A stretch of DNA of 64,000 nt. It comes from Candidatus Marispirochaeta associata. GTDB lineage: Bacteria > Spirochaetota > Spirochaetia > JC444 > Marispirochaetaceae. The stretch spans positions 558,001 to 622,000 of the forward strand of contig JWTM01000424.1 of assembly GCA_001749745.1 (NCBI GenBank). Reading direction: 5' to 3'. Positions 43,333 through 52,103 of this stretch are shown piece by piece. The position numbers and the translations under genes are program-made. The first letter of the stretch is position 1. Every line of letters starts with the position of its first letter. The notes beneath the pieces were generated by a model, which ran no database searches, was not told where the DNA came from, and saw only the letters and a list, made by a program, of their open reading frames with translations.

Positions 43333-43392
43333 CTCACGCTAAATTCACCCCTGGACTTGTAGTACAGGCAGGACTACACTTAGCGATGTGAG
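43333..43392 (+). promoter_or_regulatory. Hairpin enclosing the start codon of the LuxR-type gene
   Basis: CTCACGCTAA (43333-43342) can pair with TTAGCG plus GTGAG (43380-43392), with an AT bulge. An inner TGTAGT (43358-43363) / ACTACA (43373-43378) stem is nested inside. The GTG start at 43388 lies in the outer stem. Confidence 0.4.
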
Positions 43393-44323
43393 TCACGGTG
43401 CAATTCTTCTCTACGCAGCTGCTGTAATTCTCGGGTTTGTTACCATATCCATTTCTGTATTGGGAACAATCAGATCACATATCGGAACCTACTGGTTTTT
43501 AATAGGCTTCTATGCCTTTTTTACCCTCGATATCACCGTTGAGTTGATTCGCGACTACCTCCTGCTCAACCAGGCGTATAGTTCCTTTCAGACTATATAT
43601 GCTACCTTTGCGGTCGGTATTCCCATCGATTCGATCGCGCTGTTGGCGGCGATTCTCTATCTGCATCACTCCCTGGAAGTTAAACATCTAGGATCCCGTA
43701 ATTGGGCGGTACTTCTGGTATCAGCTTGGGCGATCGGCGGCTATTTTGTCCCGGGTGCGGTAAGCGTAGATGTTACAAAGCTGATATTCCGGTTCAATCT
43801 TAGCGTGCTTCTCGCTCAGATGGCCTATCTTCTTATGCTACTCTATATCGTTGTCGTAGGATTCGCATCCTTACGACGGGATAGGACGAGACGGGAGCAG
43901 GTTCTCTACTCAGCCTTTGTACTTTTCGGTCTAATCGGTTTTGCGGAGACGATGTTTAGTGTCGCAGCCCTTCTGAAGGATCCCACTTTCATAATCGGTA
44001 GAGGCGACTTTTCCCTGTCCGCCAGCGCCGTCGCTTATGTGCTCTTCGGCCTCGTAATGATCTATTTCTTCGGGGCGTTCCTGCTCAACGATGCACGCCC
44101 AGCACCCGAGGTCGCTGATACGTTTGCCGCCAGATTCGGCCTCTCCCCGCGGGAACAGGAGGTTGTGGCCCTCCTGAACCGCGGGATGAGTAATCGCGAG
44201 ATCGCCGAAAAGCTCTTCGTTAGCTTAGCGACGATCAAGACCCATGTCCACAATGTCTATGAAAAGACAGGCGCCGCGAGTAGATTCGAACTCTTCCACT
44301 TGCAGGGCGACAGCTCCGGTTGA
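43388..44323 (+). CDS. Seven-TM membrane-bound LuxR-family regulator
   Basis: The 311-residue product begins with a probable GTG and lacks an obvious ribosome site. Residues 1-235 contain about seven hydrophobic helices, an integral membrane sensor domain. The C-terminus has a LuxR-type helix-turn-helix: FGLSPREQEVVALLNRGMSNREIAEKLFVSLATIKTHVHNVYEK. Such one-component regulators sense a signal in or across the membrane and act directly on DNA. It follows the tRNA-Gly repeat region and faces the beta-lactamase-like gene. Target unknown. Confidence 0.85.
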   Translation: MSHGAILLYAAAVILGFVTISISVLGTIRSHIGTYWFLIGFYAFFTLDITVELIRDYLLLNQAYSSFQTIYATFAVGIPIDSIALLAAILYLHHSLEVKHLGSRNWAVLLVSAWAIGGYFVPGAVSVDVTKLIFRFNLSVLLAQMAYLLMLLYIVVVGFASLRRDRTRREQVLYSAFVLFGLIGFAETMFSVAALLKDPTFIIGRGDFSLSASAVAYVLFGLVMIYFFGAFLLNDARPAPEVADTFAARFGLSPREQEVVALLNRGMSNREIAEKLFVSLATIKTHVHNVYEKTGAASRFELFHLQGDSSG

Positions 44324-44343
44324 CGATCTTCATTCTCACTTCC

Positions 44344-45930
44344 TTATTGATTAGCGATATCGTAGGCGTAAGTGGTCAATGCCTCGGCCCCATATCCGTT
44401 CATGGTGCCCAATACCGCAATCGCTAAATCCGAGCGAGTATAGAAGCGCAGGTAAGACTCGATCCCGGGTCCCCCGCCGCCGTGGCCGGCTACTGGTTTA
44501 CGGCCGGGCTGTTCAAGCTGTATTCCGAGGCCGAACGGAAGAGGATCGCCGTCGATCGATTTCTGAACGCTGAGCATCTCACGCACGGAACTCTTCTCAA
44601 GGATCCTGTTTCCTCCGGATACTCCTCGATTGAGGAATATCGAAGCGAAGCGCACCGCATCCCGAGAGCTGCTCTTCATTCCTCCCCAGCAGGGGAGAAT
44701 ATCGAAAGGATGGAGATAGATCAAATCCTCTCTCTGCTCATCCATGCTCAGTTCCGATTCGAGACCGTTCTCCTCCAGGAGCTCGGAGAGGGCTTTTCTC
44801 CTCTCTTCTGAAATTACTGCTCTGGCTTCCTGCTGTTCAGCCGGAATTACCGACCAGCGGTACCATGACTCCGTCATCCTGGCGGGTACGAGAATATGAC
44901 TCCGGGTATACTCGGTGAGCTCCATTCCGGTTATCCGTTCGACGATTACCCCCAAGAGCAGGAAATTCCAGTTGTTGTAGGCCGATTTTGAGCCCGGCGT
45001 AAAACGCAACTCCTTCACCGACGGAATGTACTCTGCAAGAGTCTTCTCCAACTCCGGTATTTGATAAGGACCATAGGCAATCAGCTGGTTCACCTCTCTG
45101 TCCGGCAAACCGCTGCTATGGGTCAATGCGTTGCGAACGGTTATCTCGTCACCGAAGGGCAGTTCGGGCAGGTAGGTGCTGAGCGGAGCGTCCAATTCGA
45201 CTCTTCCAGCTTCCACCTGCTGCATTACGGCCACCGCGGTTATCAGTTTCGTGATCGATCCCCACTGGAAAAGGCTCCGGTCGTCGACCGGAACGCCCGG
45301 TTTCAGCGTTCCCGAGGCGTAGGTATAGACGAGTTCATTATCCTTGAGAACCGCGACCGATACGGCGCCGCCGCCGGCGGCGGTAATCCCGTCGACATAC
45401 TCTTCCAGCTCATCATAGGTCGACGGGCGGTAAACCTCTCCCGCCAGCTCGGTAAAGGCGAAGGTGCGCAGGGAGACGAATACCGTCGGCGGAAGCGATT
45501 CTGGATCCGCATCGGCGCCTCCCGCAACGAAGAACGCATAAAGAGTTCCCCCCCGATACTGATATGCCACTGCGAGCCAAGAACCATTGTCACCGGCTGT
45601 AAAACGTTCCAGGGTCCAATCCCCCAAGGTCGACTCGCCGTCCAGATCCAGGTCGGTTAAATCCGTTCCTATTGCCTGGAACGCCCGTTTGAGACCTTCA
45701 GATTCCGAACCCGCCTCCCGGGCGACAATATCTATCCTCAGATCGGGATCGCGATTGTCGTACGAATAGTGATTGTCGCCTGATTCCCGCTCTACCAGAT
45801 CGTCGGAAACGGCGAACGAGAATCGACCAAGGGGATCCTTCACCTGGCTGGTCTTTGCCAATGAACTGCAGCCCATGAGTATGAGCAGGGCCAACCCAGC
45901 TGCGAATGTCGTTACTATTATCTGTTTCAT
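44344..45930 (-). CDS. Serine beta-lactamase-like lipoprotein (class C / AmpH-like fold)
   Basis: The 528-residue lipoprotein has lipobox LILMGC (Cys near residue 21). An N-terminal domain of about 160 residues of unknown fold is followed by a PF00144 serine hydrolase domain. The nucleophile motif SITK (SLFQWGSITKLITA), the YNN motif (KSAYNNWNFLLLG) and a GHGGGGPG third motif replacing KTG are visible. These enzymes are penicillin-binding peptidases, esterases or beta-lactamases; the HGG variant fits esterase/D-aminopeptidase-like members more than true lactamases. It acts at the outer face of a membrane. It converges on the LuxR gene with about 20 bases between. Confidence 0.87.
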   Translation of the reverse strand: MKQIIVTTFAAGLALLILMGCSSLAKTSQVKDPLGRFSFAVSDDLVERESGDNHYSYDNRDPDLRIDIVAREAGSESEGLKRAFQAIGTDLTDLDLDGESTLGDWTLERFTAGDNGSWLAVAYQYRGGTLYAFFVAGGADADPESLPPTVFVSLRTFAFTELAGEVYRPSTYDELEEYVDGITAAGGGAVSVAVLKDNELVYTYASGTLKPGVPVDDRSLFQWGSITKLITAVAVMQQVEAGRVELDAPLSTYLPELPFGDEITVRNALTHSSGLPDREVNQLIAYGPYQIPELEKTLAEYIPSVKELRFTPGSKSAYNNWNFLLLGVIVERITGMELTEYTRSHILVPARMTESWYRWSVIPAEQQEARAVISEERRKALSELLEENGLESELSMDEQREDLIYLHPFDILPCWGGMKSSSRDAVRFASIFLNRGVSGGNRILEKSSVREMLSVQKSIDGDPLPFGLGIQLEQPGRKPVAGHGGGGPGIESYLRFYTRSDLAIAVLGTMNGYGAEALTTYAYDIANQ

Positions 45931-46037
45931 GTGTATCCTCCGGGGAACACTGTAGCCCCAAAGGCGGTAGCGAGCGATCGATCAAGAGGTTGATTTAATG
46001 CTTTTTCCTATCGATCATCGGATTGAGTGGGACCGAT

Positions 46038-46934
46038 TTATGCCTCTGTGTGAGAGGAGTTAGGTTCGATACTGGGTTTTTGGTTGTAGAGCAGGGTATG
46101 ACCCACCAACGCGATGATTATAATACCGCCGCCGACAAAGGTGAGCGGAAAGGGGCGTTCGCCCAGGAAAAGCCAGGGCCAGATGGGACCGAGCACCGCT
46201 TCGAGGATTACGATCAGACCGGTTTGAGAGGAGGAAAGCTTTCCGGACCAGGTAACGAAGAGGATGTAACCCAACCCGATCTGGAAGATACCTAGATAGG
46301 CAAGGACGGCAAGAGTATAAAGATCCGGGGAAAGATTGGGATTCAAAAAGAGGGCGAAGAGGGTACTCATGACGGCTGCCGCCGTGGTCGCCGGCATGAT
46401 GCCTACACTTCTGCGCGCCCGGATGGAAACGGTTGCCGCGGCAAAGGCCAATGCCTTGGCAAGGCCGTAGATATTCCCGGAAAGGCCTCCGAGAGAGAGG
46501 GATTGGATCAATATAATGCCGATTCCGCAGATAACTAATACAAGCGCGCCGATGGTGACCGGTCGTATCCTCTCATGCAGGACTAGCCAACCGAGAAAAA
46601 CAATAAAGATCGGCGCCGTGCCTTGAATCATAAGGGAGTCGGCGATGGATGCGTTGGTGACCGAGTAGATGTAGAAGATATAGGCCATGGAGAGAAAGAT
46701 CATTACCGGAAAGGCCTGGCGGATGCTCAGCGCTTTTTCCGTTTGCGTGTTTGCCTTTTTTCGGCGGGTAAAGAGGGTCCAGCCCAGTAGAACAACCGTC
46801 ATGAACAGCGAGCGCCAGAAGAGGATTGTCGCCGGAGAGCTCTCGATCAGGCGCACACCTATTCCCCCGGTACTCCAGAATACCGGCGCCAGACAGGTTA
46901 GAAGCAGCGCTTTGAGGTTTTCTGTTCTCTTCAT
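46038..46934 (-). CDS. EamA/DMT-family transporter
   Basis: The 298-residue protein has ten hydrophobic helices as two EamA repeats: FWSTGGIGVRLIESSPATILFWRSLF in the first and YILFVTWSGKLSSSQTGLIVILEAVLGPIW in the second. The ATG overlaps the FadR-type regulator stop by 4 bases, so it is its likely target or partner. Substrates of this family range over amino acids, nucleotide sugars and metabolites. Inner membrane; the direction is usually export. Confidence 0.88.
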   Translation of the reverse strand: MKRTENLKALLLTCLAPVFWSTGGIGVRLIESSPATILFWRSLFMTVVLLGWTLFTRRKKANTQTEKALSIRQAFPVMIFLSMAYIFYIYSVTNASIADSLMIQGTAPIFIVFLGWLVLHERIRPVTIGALVLVICGIGIILIQSLSLGGLSGNIYGLAKALAFAAATVSIRARRSVGIMPATTAAAVMSTLFALFLNPNLSPDLYTLAVLAYLGIFQIGLGYILFVTWSGKLSSSQTGLIVILEAVLGPIWPWLFLGERPFPLTFVGGGIIIIALVGHTLLYNQKPSIEPNSSHTEA

Positions 46935-47659
46935 TCAGAGCCGTTGCCGGAATCCTTCTTACCCCTGGCCGACTTAATTACCCTCGAGATGTTATGGATA
47001 TGGGAGCTCATGATCTGAGCCGCCTTCTCATCGTCCTTTTGTTCGATCGCTTTGAGGATCTCTTTGTGTTGATTGGAGGCGCGAATGGGTTCCCCCTTGG
47101 TTCCGGCCAGGTGTTCCTCCCTCTCAACCTCCAGCAGGTCGCCGCACATAATCAAAAGCTGCTGTATTACCCGGTTGTTGGCTGCCGTCGCCAAGGAACG
47201 GTGAAAGGCGTTGTCCCCGTAAAGACCGGTGCCGCCTGATTTTATCTCGTCTTCCATCTGTTGGATCGCGGTCCGCATATTTTCAAGATCTTCTTCGGTA
47301 CGGCGGATAGCCGCCAGGCGGGCAACCTCGATCTCGATAAAAAGCCGCAGTTCGAGGAGCTCCACAATAAACTCGTCGTTCCGTAAAAGGAGTTGCGAGA
47401 AGGGCGAAATCATGTTGTCCAGGGTTATAGCCCGCACATAGGTGCCGCCCCCGGTGCCGACCTTCGATTGCAGATAGCCCATCATCTCCAACGCCCGCAG
47501 GGCCTCCCGCATCGATGTCCGGCTGACGTTTAAACGTTCCGATAGATCCCGCTCGGCAGGTAGTTTGTCCCCCGGTTTGAGCTCTCCGTCGAGGATAAGC
47601 TTCTGAATCTGCTGCACAATGCTTTCATAGAGTCTAATCTTTTTGACTGGTTCCAACAT
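46931..47659 (-). CDS. FadR-type GntR transcriptional regulator
   Basis: The 242-residue protein has an N-terminal GntR winged helix (IQKLILDGELKPGDKLPAERDLSERLNVSRTSMREALRALEMMGYL). An all-helical FCD ligand domain follows with ELRLFIEIEVARLAAIRR and HRSLATAANNRVI (metal-binding His type). FCD regulators usually respond to organic acids. It overlaps the spermidine-synthase-like gene upstream by 26 bases and the EamA gene downstream by 4 bases, one operon. FadR-like operators occur at 36477 and 50146, possible targets. Confidence 0.92.
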   Translation of the reverse strand: MLEPVKKIRLYESIVQQIQKLILDGELKPGDKLPAERDLSERLNVSRTSMREALRALEMMGYLQSKVGTGGGTYVRAITLDNMISPFSQLLLRNDEFIVELLELRLFIEIEVARLAAIRRTEEDLENMRTAIQQMEDEIKSGGTGLYGDNAFHRSLATAANNRVIQQLLIMCGDLLEVEREEHLAGTKGEPIRASNQHKEILKAIEQKDDEKAAQIMSSHIHNISRVIKSARGKKDSGNGSE

Positions 47660-49988
47660 GGATAGAGTCCTGTTTGATGGTCTCGTGTCGGCCTAAAGCC
47701 GCAATAATAATTAACAGGGCGGCATAGGCTGCAATCCCTGTAAAAAATACAATCTTATATCCGGCGAGCATGGCGATGCTAAGGGCGGCCACCCCGCCGG
47801 CGAGGGTTGTGAAGCTGTTAATCCCCATCATCCACGGGTATGCATCGATATCGCCGCCGATGCGCTTGATGAGGCGCATCAGAAACGGAAAGGCAAATCC
47901 CATACCCATGAATACCGGGAAGATTATAGCAACAGTTATGATTAGTTTTAAGCCCGAGGCGGCCTGCTCCAATTGTCGCAACAGGTCGGCCAGAATGAAG
48001 GCCTCAAGCGTCTGTACTGCAATAACACAGGCGATGATTATCATAAAAGTGCGCAAAGTCTGGACCCTATTTGAGAGGAGGCTCCCTAAGCCGCTTGAGA
48101 CCAAAATGGTTGCCAGGACGACCGCCAAGGAGAGGCTCTGGTAGCGCCAGAATATCGTGAATTGCTGCAGCACGGCGATCTCGACCAGCATGAATCCCAG
48201 TCCTATCGCGGCGAATGCGCAGTAGAGCAGAATTTGCTTAGCCGTCCCCCCCGCTGGTCTACGCTTACGCAGTGTGAAGAGATAAAGCGCCAGGGAGAGG
48301 AGTATAACGAGGGTAATCACGATGCCGACGGTCTTCAATTCCAGGGGCAGGCCCTGCTGCATCTGATAGAAGAAGGGTGAATCATCGGTAACCCAGGAGA
48401 TATCCTCCTCGTGTATCTCGATGAACTGCTCCAGGCTGATGCGGCCGGTGGAGAGATCGACCATGGCTTGATTGAGGGGAATCCCCTCCATTCCGTTACC
48501 GGAGAAGGGTACGAAATTGGTGGATCCCCGTACCGGAAGGTTGGCTAAAATAGAATTGAGGCCGGTTATCTCGGAGGGAGAGAAGACGCCCTTCTTGATG
48601 ATCAATGTCGGATTCCGGTCTTGCCCGATGGCCGCGATATGCTGGGTGGCTATGGCTGCGCTCAAGCCCTGTTCCTGCTGATATGATTTAACCGCATTCG
48701 TGAACAGACGCTTCAGCTCATTCGGATAGTGAGCGATAACGACCAGAAAGCCTCCCGGTCGAAGAGATGCGAAGTAGTCTGTAAATGCTTCTACCGTAAA
48801 GAGATAATTTTCCGTCAAAGCGTGATTGCTAAGGCTCCGGGCGCTCTTTATTATCGGGAGTCCCATCAGAATCAGATCATACTCTGTGCCGCTTCCCCGT
48901 AAAAAACTACGGCCTTCATCCTTGTGGAGATTGATCCTCGGATGATTGTTGTAGATGTTGCCGGTGAAGCTGTTCTGTTCCTTAACGATATCGATGAACT
49001 CCGGATTGATCTCTACCGCATCGATCTGCTGGTAGTCTGCCAGGAGAAGGGTCACGGCATCGATTCCTCCGCCGGATCCGATAACAGCTGCCCGTCGGCG
49101 GTCCTCCTCTTCGACGATCAAGAGGGGCACCCCGCCCATATAGTTGAATAAGAGCGTTCGGGCCACCGAGGGATTCACCTGTCCGTCATCCATCTGGATC
49201 ATCTTGGTTCCCGCGCCGCCGTCGATATACATCGTCTTGAAGAAGGGATTATCCGTCTCGACCAGGTCCACCCGGCCGAAGGCGGTCCAGCGGGTCTCGG
49301 TAATTCTCGGATTGCCCTGTTCCTGACTCAGAGCGACGGTTATCTCTTTTTGCCACTGCCGGGTCGGAAACATGCCGGTCCCGAGCCCAAGACTATAGCC
49401 GATGACTAAAACTACCGCTGCGCCTGCCAGCGAGGCATAGCGCATCCGCCTATGGGAGGGAAAGAAGACGAAGTAGATTCCAATGAATCCCGCGGTAAGG
49501 AGAAAGACCGAGATGTAGAGCAGCGGAACCACGCCGAATATGTTCATCCCGAAGTAGGAGAGCAGAGCCCCGGCCGAAGCGCCGATCAGATCCGCCGCAT
49601 AGAGAACGCCGATCTTAATTCCTGCCTCCTGAAAGAGATGGACCTGAATGATTCCAAGGGACATGAAGATCAGAAAGCTCAAGACGAGGGAGGGTACCAG
49701 CATGCTCTGTATGCTGTTGACGGCGAATAGAAGAATGAAGGCCAGGCTGGGAACGGTTAGGCTCAGGGCCAAGGAGCGTTCCCGGCGGCGCCCGGTCAGA
49801 TAGTAGCTTAGAACGGTTCCGAATCCGATACCCGCCATACTGCAGGAAATCAGAATGTAAACCAGGCTTTGAACAAAAAGGAAGGAGTAGACCCTCGTCA
49901 TGGTCACTTCAAGATTCAAGGCGGCGGCACTGATCAGGAAGAGAAACAGAAGGATCAACCTTTGGTGTCGTTTCTTTGGTCTGTCCAT
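47634..49988 (-). CDS. Membrane protein with spermidine-synthase-like domain
   Basis: The 784-residue protein has about seven N-terminal TM helices (1-215), a soluble methyltransferase-like domain (about 230-500) and a further set of six to seven helices. The SAM/decarboxy-SAM fold motif is AAVIGSGGGIDAVTLLLADYQQIDAVEINPE. The catalytic Asp region of spermidine synthases (yDlIi-D) reads YDLILMGLPI, so aminopropyl transfer is doubtful. This membrane-fused spermidine synthase-like family is widespread but poorly characterised. It is the first gene of an operon with a FadR-type regulator and EamA transporter. A TACCATGGTA palindrome (49996-50005) lies just upstream. Confidence 0.82.
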   Translation of the reverse strand: MDRPKKRHQRLILLFLFLISAAALNLEVTMTRVYSFLFVQSLVYILISCSMAGIGFGTVLSYYLTGRRRERSLALSLTVPSLAFILLFAVNSIQSMLVPSLVLSFLIFMSLGIIQVHLFQEAGIKIGVLYAADLIGASAGALLSYFGMNIFGVVPLLYISVFLLTAGFIGIYFVFFPSHRRMRYASLAGAAVVLVIGYSLGLGTGMFPTRQWQKEITVALSQEQGNPRITETRWTAFGRVDLVETDNPFFKTMYIDGGAGTKMIQMDDGQVNPSVARTLLFNYMGGVPLLIVEEEDRRRAAVIGSGGGIDAVTLLLADYQQIDAVEINPEFIDIVKEQNSFTGNIYNNHPRINLHKDEGRSFLRGSGTEYDLILMGLPIIKSARSLSNHALTENYLFTVEAFTDYFASLRPGGFLVVIAHYPNELKRLFTNAVKSYQQEQGLSAAIATQHIAAIGQDRNPTLIIKKGVFSPSEITGLNSILANLPVRGSTNFVPFSGNGMEGIPLNQAMVDLSTGRISLEQFIEIHEEDISWVTDDSPFFYQMQQGLPLELKTVGIVITLVILLSLALYLFTLRKRRPAGGTAKQILLYCAFAAIGLGFMLVEIAVLQQFTIFWRYQSLSLAVVLATILVSSGLGSLLSNRVQTLRTFMIIIACVIAVQTLEAFILADLLRQLEQAASGLKLIITVAIIFPVFMGMGFAFPFLMRLIKRIGGDIDAYPWMMGINSFTTLAGGVAALSIAMLAGYKIVFFTGIAAYAALLIIIAALGRHETIKQDSIHVGTSQKD

Positions 49989-49995
49989 TATACAT

Positions 49996-50005
49996 TACCA
50001 TGGTA
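49996..50005. promoter_or_regulatory. Palindrome upstream of the regulator operon
   Basis: TACCATGGTA is a perfect palindrome 8 bases before the first codon of the minus-strand operon. Half-sites resemble FadR-type ones but in reversed order, so autoregulation is only a suggestion. Confidence 0.3.
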
Positions 50006-50109
50006 GATGCACTCTCTGGAGCTGTCAAGGAAAATGATACCCTCGGCGTGAACGCAATCGGTAAATGATTATCGATACAATATTACTTTTTTATTCTTAA
50101 AACTTTTCA

Positions 50110-50138
50110 TTGACAGCAGCCGATCCTAATGTTTTAAT
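50110..50138 (+). promoter_or_regulatory. Predicted promoter of ABC/catabolic operon 2
   Basis: TTGACA (50110-50115) and TTTAAT (50133-50138) are 17 bases apart, before the SDR gene. Confidence 0.65.
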
Positions 50139-50145
50139 GTTTAAA

Positions 50146-50154
50146 GGTAATACC
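50146..50154. promoter_or_regulatory. FadR-like half-palindrome downstream of -10
   Basis: GGTAATACC, an inverted GGTA/TACC pair around one base, lies 7 bases after the -10. It matches the core of the operator at 36477-36493 (GGTATTACC). Confidence 0.5.
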
Positions 50155-50196
50155 AAAGGACATAAGAACCTTATACTATTAAAATAGGAGAGAAAG

Positions 50197-50991
50197 ATGA
50201 GTGAGTTTCGTGATGTGAAAGGAAAAGTCGCTATCGTTACTGGTGCTGCCCGCGGGATCGGCAAGGACATGGCCCTGACCCTGGCGAGCGAAGGTGTTCA
50301 CGTTGTGCTGGCAGACCTGCTCGAGCTGGTTCATGAATCGGCCAAAGAGATTAATGCCAAGTACCCTGAAAGCGACTGCTACGCAGTTCAGCTCGATGTT
50401 TCCGATGAGAAAGCCGTAAAGGCGCTGGTTGAAGGCGCAGTGAAGAAGTGGGGCAAACTCGACATCATGGCCAACAACGCCGGAATGCATCTCCACACTG
50501 GAAATGTATGGGAAACCACGGAAGATCAGCTGGACAAGATTCTGGCGGTTAACTTCAAGGGCGAGTTCTTCGGCTGTAAGTATGCTGCCCTGCAGATGAT
50601 GAAGCAGAAGAGCGGTACCATCGTCAACACCGGCTCCTTCTTCGGTAAGGTCGGTCACGCTCAGTCTGCAACCTACGGCGCTTCCAAGGGCGCGGTTCAC
50701 ACCATGACTCAGTCTCTGGCTCTCGAGCTGGCTCCCTATAACGTCAATGTAAACGCTCTCTGCCCCGGTCTGGCTGCATCTGAAATGCACTGGGCCTTCG
50801 TAGAAGCGGATGCTAAGGCGCTGGGTATTACCTTCGACGAGATGAAGGAAAAAGAGCTGGACGAGATCCCCTTGCACCGCTACGGCTACGGCCGCGATAT
50901 GGCCGGGGCGATCATGTGGCTCGCAACTCCGTCGGGAGAGTATGTAACCGGACAGTTGATCAACGTCAACGGCGGTCTGGATTTCACCTGA
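50197..50991 (+). CDS. Short-chain dehydrogenase/reductase
   Basis: The 264-residue NAD(P)-dependent enzyme follows AGGAGAG. Classical SDR motifs are present: TGAARGIG (cofactor), NNAG, catalytic Ser region NTGSFFGK, and YGASK (Tyr/Lys), then PGLAASE. It would oxidise or reduce a hydroxyl/keto group of a sugar, polyol or hydroxy acid. It heads a run of catabolic and ABC genes; a terminator after it means the rest has its own or read-through expression. Substrate unknown. Confidence 0.93.
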   Translation: MSEFRDVKGKVAIVTGAARGIGKDMALTLASEGVHVVLADLLELVHESAKEINAKYPESDCYAVQLDVSDEKAVKALVEGAVKKWGKLDIMANNAGMHLHTGNVWETTEDQLDKILAVNFKGEFFGCKYAALQMMKQKSGTIVNTGSFFGKVGHAQSATYGASKGAVHTMTQSLALELAPYNVNVNALCPGLAASEMHWAFVEADAKALGITFDEMKEKELDEIPLHRYGYGRDMAGAIMWLATPSGEYVTGQLINVNGGLDFT

Positions 50992-51007
50992 TATAAAAGG
51001 GTATATG

Positions 51008-51041
51008 CCGGAGCGATCTTTGATCGCTCCGGATAGTTTTT
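51008..51041 (+). terminator. Rho-independent terminator after the SDR gene
   Basis: CCGGAGCGATC and GATCGCTCCGG form a perfect 11-base-pair stem with loop TTT, then ATAGTTTTT. The SDR gene is probably partly uncoupled from the permeases. Confidence 0.85.
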
Positions 51042-51134
51042 CGTATGTGCAAGATTATGTGTAAATGATGGGAGAAGCAGGTTGATTATGCTGCATTATC
51101 GTTGTTTGCCAAAAAATAATGAGGAGGACTGTAT

Positions 51135-52103
51135 ATGCAGCAGTCTCGGGTAATTTCTGGAGTCACCGGCTTCGTGGCTAAGCAGGGGCTCATTATTGCC
51201 TTCTTAATAGTGGTAGTCTTTTTTTCTTTAGCCTCTGAAGCCTTTCTGAGCTACAAAAACATCATGTTGATTCTGCGTCAGGTTTCGATAATTGGGACAA
51301 TCGCCATTGGGATGACCCTGGTTATTATTGCCGGCCATTTCGACCTGTCCGTCGGCTCTCTGGCTTCTCTGACGACTGTAGTCGTTATCAGCATGCATGA
51401 TGTAGTGGGGCCTGTTCCCGCTATGCTGATTGCGCTTGCAGTGGGAATCGTATCCGGTGTGATCGCCGGCTATCTGGTCGGGTATCTTAAGCTCAATTCG
51501 ATGATCGTTACCCTCGGATTTTTAGCGGCCCTGCAGGCGATAACGCTGATCTATACCGGCGGTAAGTACAGTCGGGTTGCCGATCCGGACCAGGCCTGGT
51601 TTGGAACTATCGGACGCGGGTTTGTGCTCGGCGTACCGGTTCCGGTAATAATACTGGCGGTGCTGATAATAATCTTCTCAATCATAATGACGAAGACCCT
51701 TTTCGGCCGACAGATATTCGCCGTAGGCGGTAACTCGATCGCGAGCCGGTTCTCCGGTATCAACGATAAAAAGATCACCATGCTGGTCTTTGTGATATCC
51801 GGCTTTTTAACCGGTATTGCCGGCATCATGCTGGGATCACGGATGATGGCTGCACAGAACTACATCGGTCAAGGTTATGAGTTCCAGGTAATCTCCGGGG
51901 TTATCCTCGGCGGTACCAGCCTGGCGGGTGGAGAAGGAAACGTCTTCAAGGCCTTCATTGGTATTCTGATCATTGGAATCCTCAAGAACGGATTCATCTT
52001 ATTGGGATTTCCGTACTACACCCAGTGGGTCGCTCAGTGGGTAATCGTCATAACCGTGGTCTGGATCGATGTCGCTTCGAAACGCGGAAAGGTGCTGGGA
52101 TGA
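51135..52103 (+). CDS. ABC transporter permease, ribose (RbsC) type
   Basis: The 322-residue membrane protein of the BPD_transp_2 family follows GAGGAGG. Family motifs: GHFDLSVGSLASLTTVVV and GGNSIASRFSGINDKKITMLVFVISGFLTGIAGIMLGSRM. About ten TM helices. It overlaps the next permease by 4 bases. Its ATPase lies two genes downstream, after the binding protein. Confidence 0.93.
   Translation: MQQSRVISGVTGFVAKQGLIIAFLIVVVFFSLASEAFLSYKNIMLILRQVSIIGTIAIGMTLVIIAGHFDLSVGSLASLTTVVVISMHDVVGPVPAMLIALAVGIVSGVIAGYLVGYLKLNSMIVTLGFLAALQAITLIYTGGKYSRVADPDQAWFGTIGRGFVLGVPVPVIILAVLIIIFSIIMTKTLFGRQIFAVGGNSIASRFSGINDKKITMLVFVISGFLTGIAGIMLGSRMMAAQNYIGQGYEFQVISGVILGGTSLAGGEGNVFKAFIGILIIGILKNGFILLGFPYYTQWVAQWVIVITVVWIDVASKRGKVLG

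Noticed and set aside
43310..43385. A minus-strand tRNA suggested by the T-arm-like GGGGGAATCGAAACCC
   Set aside because: No matching acceptor stem or anticodon arm can be built; the T-arm resemblance is part of the inverted repeat.
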